Source of the DNA: Fidelibacterota bacterium
GTDB lineage: Bacteria; Fidelibacterota; UBA8477; JABMPR01
Assembly (NCBI GenBank): GCA_016845065.1
Contig: JAERTG010000107.1
Coordinates: 1 to 64,000, forward strand
DNA: 64,000 nt
Direction: 5' to 3'
Shown here: positions 25,529 through 33,542 of the stretch, in pieces
Numbering within the stretch: position 1 is the first letter of the stretch
Layout of the letters: each line of letters opens with the position of its first letter
The notes under the pieces: model-generated
The model's database searches: none
Told to the model about the DNA's origin: nothing
The model's input: the letters and a program-made list of their open reading frames with translations, nothing else
Program-made: the position numbers and the translations under genes

Positions 25529-26908
25529 ATGAGAAGTCCAAATAATTATTTCATTCCGGTCAGCTTTTTCATATTAACCACCCTGGTTATCCTGGCCTGC
25601 AGTGCTTCCGAGCCAACTGGAAAATTAGGTGATCCTGGGAGCACCTCGATAATCCCTCAACACTATAGACCTGAGTCCACTGATCTTATTATATCAAGGA
25701 GTGATTATAGGGATAAGCTACATGGTTTCTGGCTGGGTCAGTGTATTGCTAACTGGACTGGTCTTATCACTGAAATGGATAAAATTGGTAGTATAGGGGA
25801 GTTTGATACAGGCCCCTTTTACACCAGAGACGACTGGGGACAGGCTGATCAGCCAAATATCTGGAACCAGGGACAACCAAGTGAAATTTCTACTACAATT
25901 GATTTCGTACTGGTGGATGAAAATGGAGTTTGGGGGGCTGATGACGATACAGACATTGAGTACATGTACCAGCACTTGCTTTATACCAATCAAACCAGTC
26001 TTTTAACAGCTCAAGAGATCAGAGATGGCTGGTTAAAACATATTCGTCCAGATGAAGAGAATTACTTGTGGGTGTCAAATCAACAGGCCTTTGATCTCAT
26101 GCGTGAAGGCGTGCTGCCACCGGAAACCAGTGATCCTGAAAAGAATCCCCACCATGAAATGATAGATGCCCAGTTGACGACTGAGATTTTTGGTCTTTTT
26201 GCACCAGGATATCCTGATCTCGCTATAAAAATGGCAAGACTTCCCATTCGGACTACCGCAAGGCAAAATGCAGCTTGGATATCTGAATTCTATGTCAGGA
26301 TGTATGCCCTTGCATCTTTAGTAGATGATCGTTTGCCAATGAAAGAGCAGATCAACTGGATGGCCCATCAGGCAAGTAGATCGATTCCGCCTGGCTCATA
26401 TACTGCGCATATGTTTGAATATGTAAGAAGTAAATATGAGTCGGGGATATCCTGGGAACAGACCAGAGACTCCATCTATGTCAGATACCAGGTAGATGAG
26501 ATGGATGGCTATGACATCACTTCTCAAGACATTTACTGTAATGGCTGTTTTGCTGCCGGGATAAATTTTGCGGCCAGCTTGGTCAGTCTGTTCTATGGTG
26601 AAGGAGATTTAAAAGAAACAATTAAGATTGGTGTTCTCACAGGCTGGGATGCGGACAATCCAACTGCCACCTGGGGTGGGTTGCTGGGGTTTATGCTTGG
26701 TCGGGACGCTGTGGAGAAGGTCTTTAACCAAAAACTTTCGAACCAGTTCAATATCCACAGGACACGGCAGAATTTTCCCAATAATGGGTTGGACACTTTT
26801 GAAAATATGGCCAAGACAGGAATTTCAATCATAGATCGTGTGGTCAAGGAGGAACTGGGTGGTGGAGTGAATTTTCAAGAGGATATCTGGTATATCCCGC
26901 AGCCCTAA
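25529..26908 (+). CDS. ADP-ribosylglycohydrolase-fold lipoprotein
   Basis: The 459-residue product has a lipoprotein signal (lipobox ending 'LAC', Cys24). The ADP-ribosylglycohydrolase fold is marked by 'HGFWLGQCIANWTG', the metal-binding acidic set 'WGADDDTDIEY' and the late 'GVLTGWDADNPTATWGG'. Cytoplasmic relatives remove ADP-ribose from arginine. Exported members next to glycosidases, as here, more likely act on sugars or nucleosides; this is inference. It is co-oriented with GH3 and ends about 60 bases before a strong terminator. Confidence 0.8.
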   Translation: MRSPNNYFIPVSFFILTTLVILACSASEPTGKLGDPGSTSIIPQHYRPESTDLIISRSDYRDKLHGFWLGQCIANWTGLITEMDKIGSIGEFDTGPFYTRDDWGQADQPNIWNQGQPSEISTTIDFVLVDENGVWGADDDTDIEYMYQHLLYTNQTSLLTAQEIRDGWLKHIRPDEENYLWVSNQQAFDLMREGVLPPETSDPEKNPHHEMIDAQLTTEIFGLFAPGYPDLAIKMARLPIRTTARQNAAWISEFYVRMYALASLVDDRLPMKEQINWMAHQASRSIPPGSYTAHMFEYVRSKYESGISWEQTRDSIYVRYQVDEMDGYDITSQDIYCNGCFAAGINFAASLVSLFYGEGDLKETIKIGVLTGWDADNPTATWGGLLGFMLGRDAVEKVFNQKLSNQFNIHRTRQNFPNNGLDTFENMAKTGISIIDRVVKEELGGGVNFQEDIWYIPQP

Positions 26909-26918
26909 ATCTTCTTTG

Positions 26919-26942
26919 GGCACTGAGACTATCGAAGTGCCA
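26919..26942. repeat. diverged REP-like repeat, copy 8
   Basis: GGCACTGAGACTATCGAAGT followed by GCC shares the CTGAGnnnnTCGAAG core of the other copies and is flanked by GGCACT/AAGTGCC pairing. It lies just after the ADP-ribosylglycohydrolase-fold gene. Confidence 0.5.
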
Positions 26943-26964
26943 TCGAAACATCCAACTTCCCCCC

Positions 26965-27002
26965 AAAAAAAGGGTGGCTAACTTTTTAGTCAACCACCCT
27001 TT
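26965..27002 (-). terminator. intrinsic terminator between convergent genes
   Basis: The 9-bp stem AAAGGGTGG (26969-26977) pairs perfectly with CCACCCTTT (26994-27002). On the minus strand the stem is followed by a run of T residues (complement of the A run at 26965-26971), so it mainly ends transcription from the minus-strand gene at 27030-27515. It may also serve the plus-strand gene. Confidence 0.8.
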
Positions 27003-27029
27003 AACAGGAAAATGAATCTTTTTTACAGG

Positions 27030-27515
27030 CTATTGCCTCGTGATGGTTACTTCATAACAGGCAGCTTCATACCAATCATTTCCTGCAGCTTCGCAAGCCG
27101 TCATATCAACACCGTCTATTTCTTCACCATCAGCGTCCTCGCAATAGGCATCTGCACTGGTAACTATTGTGATGGCATCACCACTGAGATCAACAGTCTC
27201 ACATTCTCCTTCAATGCAAAGCTCGTCTCCATCAACATCTCAGGTGAGTGTTTCTGTCTCAGTCATTCCAAAAGCTGTCGTTGAAACATCAACAGTTCCA
27301 TCAGCATTGAATGTGTATTCCATACTTACGCCAAAGGCAACTGCCAGCGCCCAACCGGTGTAATCCAGTTCACCTGAGCAGTCTGCATTGGCATACTGGC
27401 CCATATTGGTGATGCTCCAGCCGCCTAAAACATCATCGCCAAGTGTGGTTTCATCTTTGTCATCCTCGCAGGCTATCATTGCGAGACAGCACACTAAAAT
27501 GGTAAAATACTTCAT
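27030..27515 (-). pseudogene. lipoprotein gene with one in-frame TGA
   Basis: The frame begins MKYFTILVCCLAMIAC (lipoprotein signal, Cys16) and runs to TGA at 27240-27242 after 'MTETETLT'. It then continues, without a shift, as 'DVDGDELCIEGECETVDLSG' through paired cysteines to TAG at 27030. The terminator lies only 28 bases after that final TAG, so the longer frame is the real gene (161 codons before the stop). The 'GTVDVSTT ... TLT-W-DVDGDEL' pattern resembles lipocalin-like domains in which Trp occupies the interrupted place, so TGG-to-TGA is the likely change. Function is unknown. The stop may be real decay, readthrough or an error. Confidence 0.7.
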
Positions 27516-27716
27516 GGTTTGCTCCTTCTCCTTATGCTACCCCCAATGGAGGAGCTGTTTGATAAAGTTCTGTTGGGAAACCACCAAGTATACTGAATAC
27601 ATGCTAATTGTCAATGATGAAGATATGTCCGGATTTGAGGAATAAATTGCTGGAATTCACGAAATAATAGAGACATAATAAGTCCTCTTTTAAAACCAAG
27701 AAACAGGAGCTGTCTC

Positions 27717-28424
27717 ATGAATAAAAGTGAAGTAATGCAGGAGTTGAAATCTTATGGAGATGAGCGCACCAAAAACACATTAATGAAGCATGGGGCAAAA
27801 GAGCCATTTTTTGGTGTCAAGGTCGCCGATCTTAAGCAGATATTAAAAAAGACAAAAAAGAATCATGAGCTGTCGCTTGAATTGTATGCAACAGGAAACT
27901 CTGACGCCATGTATCTGGCTAGCCTCATGGCTGATGAAACCCAGATCACCCAGGCTCAGCTTGAGGAATGGGTTGATCAAGCCCACTGGTATTATCTCAG
28001 TGAATATGCGGTACCCTGGGTGGCAGCGGAGACGTCCTTTGGTTTTGAATTGGGACTAAAGTGGATCGAGGATAAGCGGGAGCTGGTACAGGATGCCGGA
28101 TGGGCAACCCTGGCTCTCTTTGCCGCCATGAACAAAGATGATGATCTTGATCTTCCCCTGTATCAAAAACTTCTCCAACGAGCTGGCAATGAGGTCCATT
28201 CAGCCCAGAATCGTGTTCGATTTGCCATGAACAATTTCGTTATCTCTATTGGTTCCTACATCGAATCACTCACAGGTGAAGCGATAGAAGTTGGAGCTAA
28301 GATCGGCAAGGTGAATGTAACCCTGGGAAGCGCTGCCTGTAAAGTGCCTTTGGCCACGGAGTATATCCAGAAGGTTGTTGATCGTGGTTCCATCGGGAAG
28401 AAGAGAAAGACAGCCCGTTGCTAA
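27717..28424 (+). CDS. AlkD-like DNA alkylation repair protein
   Basis: The 235-residue protein belongs to the HEAT-repeat DNA alkylation repair family: 'FGVKVADLKQILKKTKKNHE', 'YLASLMAD', 'WYYLSEYAVPWVAAETSFGF' and 'RVRFAMNNFVISIG' match its repeats. AlkD removes bulky N-alkylated purines without flipping the base; this branch may differ in activity. ATG 27717 follows CAGGAG. Its end overlaps the start of the next gene by 7 bases. Confidence 0.8.
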   Translation: MNKSEVMQELKSYGDERTKNTLMKHGAKEPFFGVKVADLKQILKKTKKNHELSLELYATGNSDAMYLASLMADETQITQAQLEEWVDQAHWYYLSEYAVPWVAAETSFGFELGLKWIEDKRELVQDAGWATLALFAAMNKDDDLDLPLYQKLLQRAGNEVHSAQNRVRFAMNNFVISIGSYIESLTGEAIEVGAKIGKVNVTLGSAACKVPLATEYIQKVVDRGSIGKKRKTARC

Positions 28425-29557
28425 GGTTTTTTAGAAGGTTACGTCAGAATGACCTCACGGCAGGAAATCTTGGCCGCTACCTGATCTATGCTGTTGGTGA
28501 GATCGGTCTGGTTGTGGTGGGAATATTGCTGGCCCTACAGATCGATAATTGGAATGATGAACGTAAGCAGGAGAAACAATTCCGTTTTGACCTGAAACAC
28601 TTACATCAGGAATTGACTGTTGACCTGCAAAATGGTCTCTCCAAACACGAGGCCTACATCTTTCAGCTTGATCTAATTGAAAGACTAAGAACGAATCCAG
28701 GAGATATTCCCAAAGATCACCTCCCGGGCATCTTACAGGTTCTGGATGTAAACCTGTTAACAACAGTTGGGAGCAAATCAAATGAGAAATTCCGTCAATC
28801 GTTGATCAAGTTCAATCCGGACAATGATTTCCAAAACACCTTATCATCCCGACTGCTCAAATACATGCAGGATGTCAGAGATGTGGAATCCTATACCGAT
28901 CTGTTAGAAGAAGAGGAGTCTCTCAATAGCCTACCGGTTATGGCAAACTATCTGAGAGCATGCAAAATCCCATTGAGAAAGTATGGAGCTGGAACACGCT
29001 TTTCGGACTTCATTCGATACAAACATGAATTCAGCATATCTAGCGAGGGTGAGATCGGTTATGAGATATCACACGCTCAATATGATGAAGCCAGTCTTGA
29101 AAAACTCTTTGGTATGCTCTCTGACTCACTCTTTCTATCAGATCTCAACGAACTCTGGCACGTAAAAGGGTTAAGTGCAGCCACCCTGGATATGCATGAT
29201 GCAGCAATTAAACAGCTGCTTAAAACCATTGAGTCCTATGCCCCCGAAGCAATATTACAACACAAGCAACTTTTCGTAGTAGGTACTGGTACACAATTCA
29301 AGAACTGGAATGATAATATCCCCATGGAACCAAAGGATGAAGAGGGCTATGTCTGGGAGGCGCTCTTGCCTCTAAATGAGGGTCATATAAAGTTTCGTAC
29401 AGATGATCTATGGACTTTAAACTGGGGTATTGGTCATAGCACGGATAAGCAACTCATGTTCAATGGTCCTAACATTCAGGTTGATGAGGGTGTTCATCGG
29501 ATCAAGGTCAACCTGAGGGATAATACTTACAGCATCTCTCCGCTGGAGAAGCAGTAG
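28418..29557 (+). CDS. membrane-anchored protein: DUF6090-like N-terminus with SusE-like C-terminal domain
   Basis: The 379-residue protein begins 'MLRFFRRLRQNDLTAGNLGR' and has one transmembrane segment, 'AVGEIGLVVVGILLALQIDN', followed by 'WNDERKQE'. This is the hallmark of a widespread Bacteroidota-type family. After a helical region (50-280) the C-terminal 95 residues ('FVVGTGTQFKNWNDNIPM', 'KFRTDDLWTLNWG', 'GVHRIKVNLRDNTY') resemble SusE/SusF starch-binding modules. The start is TTG 28418, overlapping the upstream stop. The role is unknown; the combination of domains is unusual. Confidence 0.65.
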   Translation: MLRFFRRLRQNDLTAGNLGRYLIYAVGEIGLVVVGILLALQIDNWNDERKQEKQFRFDLKHLHQELTVDLQNGLSKHEAYIFQLDLIERLRTNPGDIPKDHLPGILQVLDVNLLTTVGSKSNEKFRQSLIKFNPDNDFQNTLSSRLLKYMQDVRDVESYTDLLEEEESLNSLPVMANYLRACKIPLRKYGAGTRFSDFIRYKHEFSISSEGEIGYEISHAQYDEASLEKLFGMLSDSLFLSDLNELWHVKGLSAATLDMHDAAIKQLLKTIESYAPEAILQHKQLFVVGTGTQFKNWNDNIPMEPKDEEGYVWEALLPLNEGHIKFRTDDLWTLNWGIGHSTDKQLMFNGPNIQVDEGVHRIKVNLRDNTYSISPLEKQ

Positions 29558-29590
29558 AAAAGGGGTTTGGTGCGAGCCTCTTAAATGAGA

Positions 29591-29824
29591 CTATTTAAGC
29601 AGTATCATCTTCTGGGTTGAGAGACGGTTCTCTGTCTTCATCATTCGTGTTGGGGTGAAGAGGCATTTCGAACGTACCAGATGCAGGTCAAGTTGTTCTC
29701 CAAGCGGGTCATATCGATAGCTGGAGTCAGCCTCAATCAGGTCATTTATACCTCCAAAGGCCCAGTTCTCACCGATAATACCCCAGATCCCATCATTTTC
29801 ATAATATCCCAGCCAGGTCGCAGC
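29591..29824 (-). pseudogene. C-terminal fragment of a secreted protein
   Basis: Without a start codon, the minus-strand frame from a stop at 29825-29827 to the TAG at 29591-29593 reads 'ATWLGYYENDGIWGIIGENW' and 'GINDLIEADSSYRYDPLGEQ', ending 'LSTQKMILLK'. This is the sorting-tail ending seen at 10899. It is a remnant of a secreted, sorting-tail protein. The rest of 29558-29943 shows nothing else supportable. Confidence 0.6.
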
Positions 29825-29943
29825 TCAAAGAGCGATGACTGATCGAAATGTCCACTACCTCTTTGTGCCTATAGAGGGTTTTAATTACACCGGTCCCTTT
29901 TTAAACTATCTTTTCAGATAGAAACCAAATTCTGGGGGATTCT

Positions 29944-31803
29944 ATGTTTGACAAACATTCAACACGCACAACCTTCATAGTAGCACTTCTGATCATTCTT
30001 ATTGGGTCATGTAACAGCAATTCACCACACCAGGACATCCCCAAACGTTTTCAAGCATTTATAACAGAGCAGACATCTCCAGTTAACTATCTAGAACTGT
30101 TCAGGTCCAGCACCGATAAATCTCTGGATCGACCCGATACGCTAACCTCTGAACAAGCTCTAGAAGATATTGAGATGATGCAATATCTATGGACCACATC
30201 CTATTCAGGTTATGAATATTGGATGGAAAAAGGGGTCGATTTTGAGTCTCATATCACGGGATTGAAAGAGCTAGCCAGATCAACCCCCAGGCTCTCCACC
30301 CGGGAATTCGAGAACCAGGCTGCTGCCATACTACAGGAGATCCTTGATGGACATCTTTCGATTGTTGGTGAGGGCTATCATGCCGCCTACCGTCACAAGT
30401 CTGTTTATTTTGCAGACATTCTAGTAGAATTATCAGGGGCTGATCTATACAGGGTGATTAGTTCAAAAAATGAAGTCGTTGAGGAGGGAGCTGTTTTCAC
30501 CCAGGAGAATCCAGACCCCTATTTGTTCAGAACGCTCTCTGCTCCAGGAAAAGAACAGTTTCTGCTGGGAAACATGGCCCTCTCACACACAAATGACCTG
30601 GAACTCTCATTTGATAATAAGACTTTAACCGTGCCCCTTCACAAAAGCCGGCTTTTATTCAGCCGCTTTGATGACCCGCAATCATATTTTATTACTCACA
30701 CTGGTGATATTCCTATCGTACGAATAACGGGCTTTGGAGATGAATTGTATCCTCAAATGCAAGAGTTCATGCAGGCTGGAGTGGAATTGAAAAACGAGAC
30801 GACTATCCTCATAAATCTGTTCAATAATGGTGGTGGTTCTTCAGTGTTTCCCCAGACTTTTCTGGCCAATCTTAATGGACCCGTCCAATGGGAAACATAT
30901 TGGGGGGAGTTAACCTCGCCTGCTATATCTGAATATTATAGCACCCTGGATCTTGACCACGGCGCCTCGCCAGCCCTGAAAGGTCTCAAATCAAGATACG
31001 CCAGCCAGTTTATCCAGTTAAAAAGATTTCCAATGAGAAGCTGGCGCTTCAGTAATACTAAGAAGCACAACTCGCCAGGATCGTATAAAGGACAGCTCAT
31101 TCTCCTGACCAACCGCAGGGTTCTCTCAGCAGGAGAAAACCTTGTGGGTGCATCAGGCTCTATCAAGAACAGAGTAGTGATTGGTGAGAACACTGGTGGT
31201 GTGGCACAGTTTTCAAGCACTGTCCCCTATGTATTGCCGCACTCCAGGCTGGTCCTCAACCTGCCAAGACAACTCATATTCATTCCAGGCCTGGAAGAAT
31301 GTGTGGGTTACTTGCCAGACTACTGGCTAGATACCTCCGATCCTGTCCAGGAGGTGGTAAGTTGGCTCAAGGATCCTGGGACTTATCAGTTTTCCTATAC
31401 CCAGTCCTTTGCCGAGCTGATGAAAGAGATGGCAATGGAAATTGTATTACCAGAGGATATCCAGATCACAGCCCCTTCTTCAGAAATGGAGCCGTGGCAA
31501 TCCAGATTCGCAGGGAAGTGGTTTGGTGTCAACGATGGAATACTGGACCACATGCTGGTTGTGGAAAAAATGCAAAGCAGTCAAGACATCACCGGGATCT
31601 ATGCCTGGGGAGTTGCCTATCAATGGGGAATCAGTAGTCCAGGTTGGATGCGCCTCCAGGGACATTTTTCAGGTAGGAATTTAATTCTGAATCAAGAGGG
31701 CAGTTCCATAGTTATAACTTACACCCTCAACCCAGATGGGAGTATGACCTCAGTCTATGAGCGACCAGGTATTGTGTCGCGAGCACAGTTAACCCGGAAA
31801 TAG
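29944..31803 (+). CDS. S41-family protease-like lipoprotein
   Basis: The 619-residue product has a lipoprotein signal (lipobox 'IGSC', Cys23). A helical N-terminal domain (60-170) is followed by a tail-specific protease-like (S41) catalytic domain with 'VRITGFGD', 'ILINLFNNGGGSS' and the nucleophile-bearing 'LTNRRVLSAGE' (Ser about 394) with 'VIGENTGG' downstream. A C-terminal beta domain lies at 500-619. There is no PDZ domain between the N-terminal and catalytic parts, unlike classical CtpA. It probably degrades or processes envelope peptides. Flanked by a pseudogene fragment and by lemA, so context does not define its substrate. Confidence 0.75.
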   Translation: MFDKHSTRTTFIVALLIILIGSCNSNSPHQDIPKRFQAFITEQTSPVNYLELFRSSTDKSLDRPDTLTSEQALEDIEMMQYLWTTSYSGYEYWMEKGVDFESHITGLKELARSTPRLSTREFENQAAAILQEILDGHLSIVGEGYHAAYRHKSVYFADILVELSGADLYRVISSKNEVVEEGAVFTQENPDPYLFRTLSAPGKEQFLLGNMALSHTNDLELSFDNKTLTVPLHKSRLLFSRFDDPQSYFITHTGDIPIVRITGFGDELYPQMQEFMQAGVELKNETTILINLFNNGGGSSVFPQTFLANLNGPVQWETYWGELTSPAISEYYSTLDLDHGASPALKGLKSRYASQFIQLKRFPMRSWRFSNTKKHNSPGSYKGQLILLTNRRVLSAGENLVGASGSIKNRVVIGENTGGVAQFSSTVPYVLPHSRLVLNLPRQLIFIPGLEECVGYLPDYWLDTSDPVQEVVSWLKDPGTYQFSYTQSFAELMKEMAMEIVLPEDIQITAPSSEMEPWQSRFAGKWFGVNDGILDHMLVVEKMQSSQDITGIYAWGVAYQWGISSPGWMRLQGHFSGRNLILNQEGSSIVITYTLNPDGSMTSVYERPGIVSRAQLTRK

Positions 31804-32005
31804 GACCAGGAATCATCCCAATCATCATATAAATGAATTCATAGGCAATACCGTTTTCAAGGAACAAACCCCCAAATTTATCATATATTCAGGGGATATT
31901 TGCTAAGGCGAGATCAATTGGGATAGATCGAACCGGTGTGGATATTACCAAAAGAATGAAACGAATTACATACTCGCCTAAAAACATTTCCACAAGGAGT
32001 TGAAT

Positions 32006-32596
32006 GTGAAAAAAAGCACTATCATACTGATAGCCATTGTCGTCGTGATCTTCCTGATGATCTCTAGCGCTGTTGGAAAATACAATAATATGGTAACCCT
32101 GGATGAAGGGGTTGATGCTGCCTGGTCTCAGGTAGAGAACGTCTATCAACGTCGTGCCGATCTTATCCCCAATCTCGTAGCCACTGTCAAGGGCTATGCT
32201 GAACATGAACAGGAAACCTTTACCGCTGTAACAGAAGCCCGATCCAAGGTGAACAATATAAATCTGGATGGTATTCTCAATAACCCTCAGGCTATGCAGA
32301 ACTTCCAGCAAGCCCAGACTGGTCTCTCAGGAGCACTTAGTAAGCTTATGGTGGTTCAGGAGCGTTACCCGGATCTGAAAGCCAATCAGAACTTTCTGGA
32401 TCTTCAGACACAGCTTGAAGGCACAGAAAATCGCATAGCCGTAGAGCGCAATCGTTTTAACAGAGCTGCACAGGGCTATAACACCATTATTCGCCGCTTC
32501 CCTGGATCAATCTATGCCGGGATGTTTGGTTTTGAACGCAAGGCTTATTTTGAAGCTGAATCTGGATCAGAGGTTGCTCCCCAGGTAGAGTTCTAA
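32006..32596 (+). CDS. lemA: LemA family protein
   Basis: The 196-residue protein has one N-terminal transmembrane helix (about residues 5-22) and the helical-bundle LemA domain: 'GVDAAWSQVENVYQRRADLI', 'PNLVATVKGYAEHEQETF' and 'ELQ..LEGTENRIAVERNRF'-type sequence. GTG 32006 is preferred to TTG 32000 because AAGGAG lies 6 bases before it. LemA proteins are poorly understood and usually pair with TPM-domain proteins. Here the TPM gene follows after a short hairpin. Confidence 0.85.
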   Translation: MKKSTIILIAIVVVIFLMISSAVGKYNNMVTLDEGVDAAWSQVENVYQRRADLIPNLVATVKGYAEHEQETFTAVTEARSKVNNINLDGILNNPQAMQNFQQAQTGLSGALSKLMVVQERYPDLKANQNFLDLQTQLEGTENRIAVERNRFNRAAQGYNTIIRRFPGSIYAGMFGFERKAYFEAESGSEVAPQVEF

Positions 32597-32623
32597 TAAA
32601 GCAGATATCTTCTATAGATGTAT

Positions 32624-32643
32624 GGGCGGTTCTCGAACCGCCC
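32624..32643 (+). other. intercistronic hairpin between lemA and TPM genes
   Basis: GGGCGGTT (32624-32631) pairs perfectly with AACCGCCC (32636-32643) around a CTCG loop. There is no following T tract. It may stabilise or process the lemA message, setting different yields for the two proteins, rather than terminate transcription. Confidence 0.6.
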
Positions 32644-32651
32644 ACCACCAA

Positions 32652-33410
32652 ATGAAAAGAATATTTCACATGACCAAAGTTAAGTATAGCATAATTCTGC
32701 TTTTTGTTTTTACCACAACCCTGCTCGCCGATGGGATCTTTCCAAACAACATCAACAAACAGGTGAATGATTGGGGTGACTTGCTTTCTTCCACCCAGGA
32801 AAGACAGCTGGAGCAAGCCCTTAGAAATTATGAGAATGAATCATCCAACCAGATTGTCCTGGCTACATTTCCATCTTTGGAGGGTGAAAGTCTGGAAGAT
32901 GTGTCGGAGAGAATGTTTTCGACCTGGAATCTGGGTCAGAGTGGAAAAGACAACGGTGTGCTTCTGAGTATTTTTAAAAAAGAGCGCAAAATCCGTATCG
33001 AAGTTGGATATGGTCTTGAAGGAGCTCTTCCAGACATTACAGCAGGTAAAATCATCCGCAATGAGATAACACCCTATTTCAAAGAGGGACGTTGGTATGA
33101 GGGCATTGTCAGCGGTTTACAGGGTATAATTCAAGCCACAACTGGAGAGTATAAAGGAACAGGTCCTCGTCGACGATCAGAACGTAGACAAAATAGCAGT
33201 CCCTTAGGCATCATTTTCCCCCTTGTCATCTTCCTGTTGCTGGGTCGGGGACGCATGGGTGGCCTGGGTGGATTCTTTCTTGGATCCATGCTGGGATCTG
33301 CCATGGGTGGTCGTCGTGGTGGTGGCTTTGGCGGTGGTGGTTTCGGAGGAGGAGGCTTCTCAGGGGGTGGCGGCTTTGGCGGAGGCGGTGGAGCTTCCGG
33401 AGGCTGGTAA
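32652..33410 (+). CDS. TPM-domain protein with Gly-rich C-terminus
   Basis: The 252-residue protein has a signal peptide (to about residue 26), a TPM domain (30-160) with 'DLLSSTQERQLEQALRNYEN', 'NGVLLSIFKKERKIRIEVGY' and 'GLEGALPD', a transmembrane segment (about 180-215) and a very Gly-rich tail (FGGGGFGGGGFSGGGGFGGG). This is the usual TPM/YgcG layout. ATG 32652 is chosen over 32622 because the latter would start inside the hairpin. It forms an apparent operon with lemA. The Gly-rich region could be a low-complexity surface segment. Confidence 0.8.
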   Translation: MKRIFHMTKVKYSIILLFVFTTTLLADGIFPNNINKQVNDWGDLLSSTQERQLEQALRNYENESSNQIVLATFPSLEGESLEDVSERMFSTWNLGQSGKDNGVLLSIFKKERKIRIEVGYGLEGALPDITAGKIIRNEITPYFKEGRWYEGIVSGLQGIIQATTGEYKGTGPRRRSERRQNSSPLGIIFPLVIFLLLGRGRMGGLGGFFLGSMLGSAMGGRRGGGFGGGGFGGGGFSGGGGFGGGGGASGGW

Positions 33411-33420
33411 GGTTAAGTAT

Positions 33421-33495
33421 CGTCACCCTGAGCACCGTCGAAGGGTGCAGTTATTAATGGAGCGTCGTACTTCGACAAGCTCAGCATGACGGTTC
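33421..33495. repeat. REP-like repeat, copy 7, between TPM gene and TonB receptor
   Basis: CGTCACCCTGAGCACCGTCG leads into AAGGGTG, and CTTCGACAAGCTCAGCATGA follows 33 bases later. This is the consensus-like version of the repeat used in the BMC operon, here separating convergent genes. It probably acts as a bidirectional terminator or is neutral. Confidence 0.75.
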
Positions 33496-33542
33496 AGTTG
33501 ATTGGTCATAGTTCATGGGTTTCGATCAACTCGAGCTGGGTA

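Noticed and set aside
33223-33489. alternative-frame open stretch inside the Gly-rich TPM gene
   Set aside because: Glycine-rich coding sequence leaves other frames open by chance; the TPM frame is clearly the real one.
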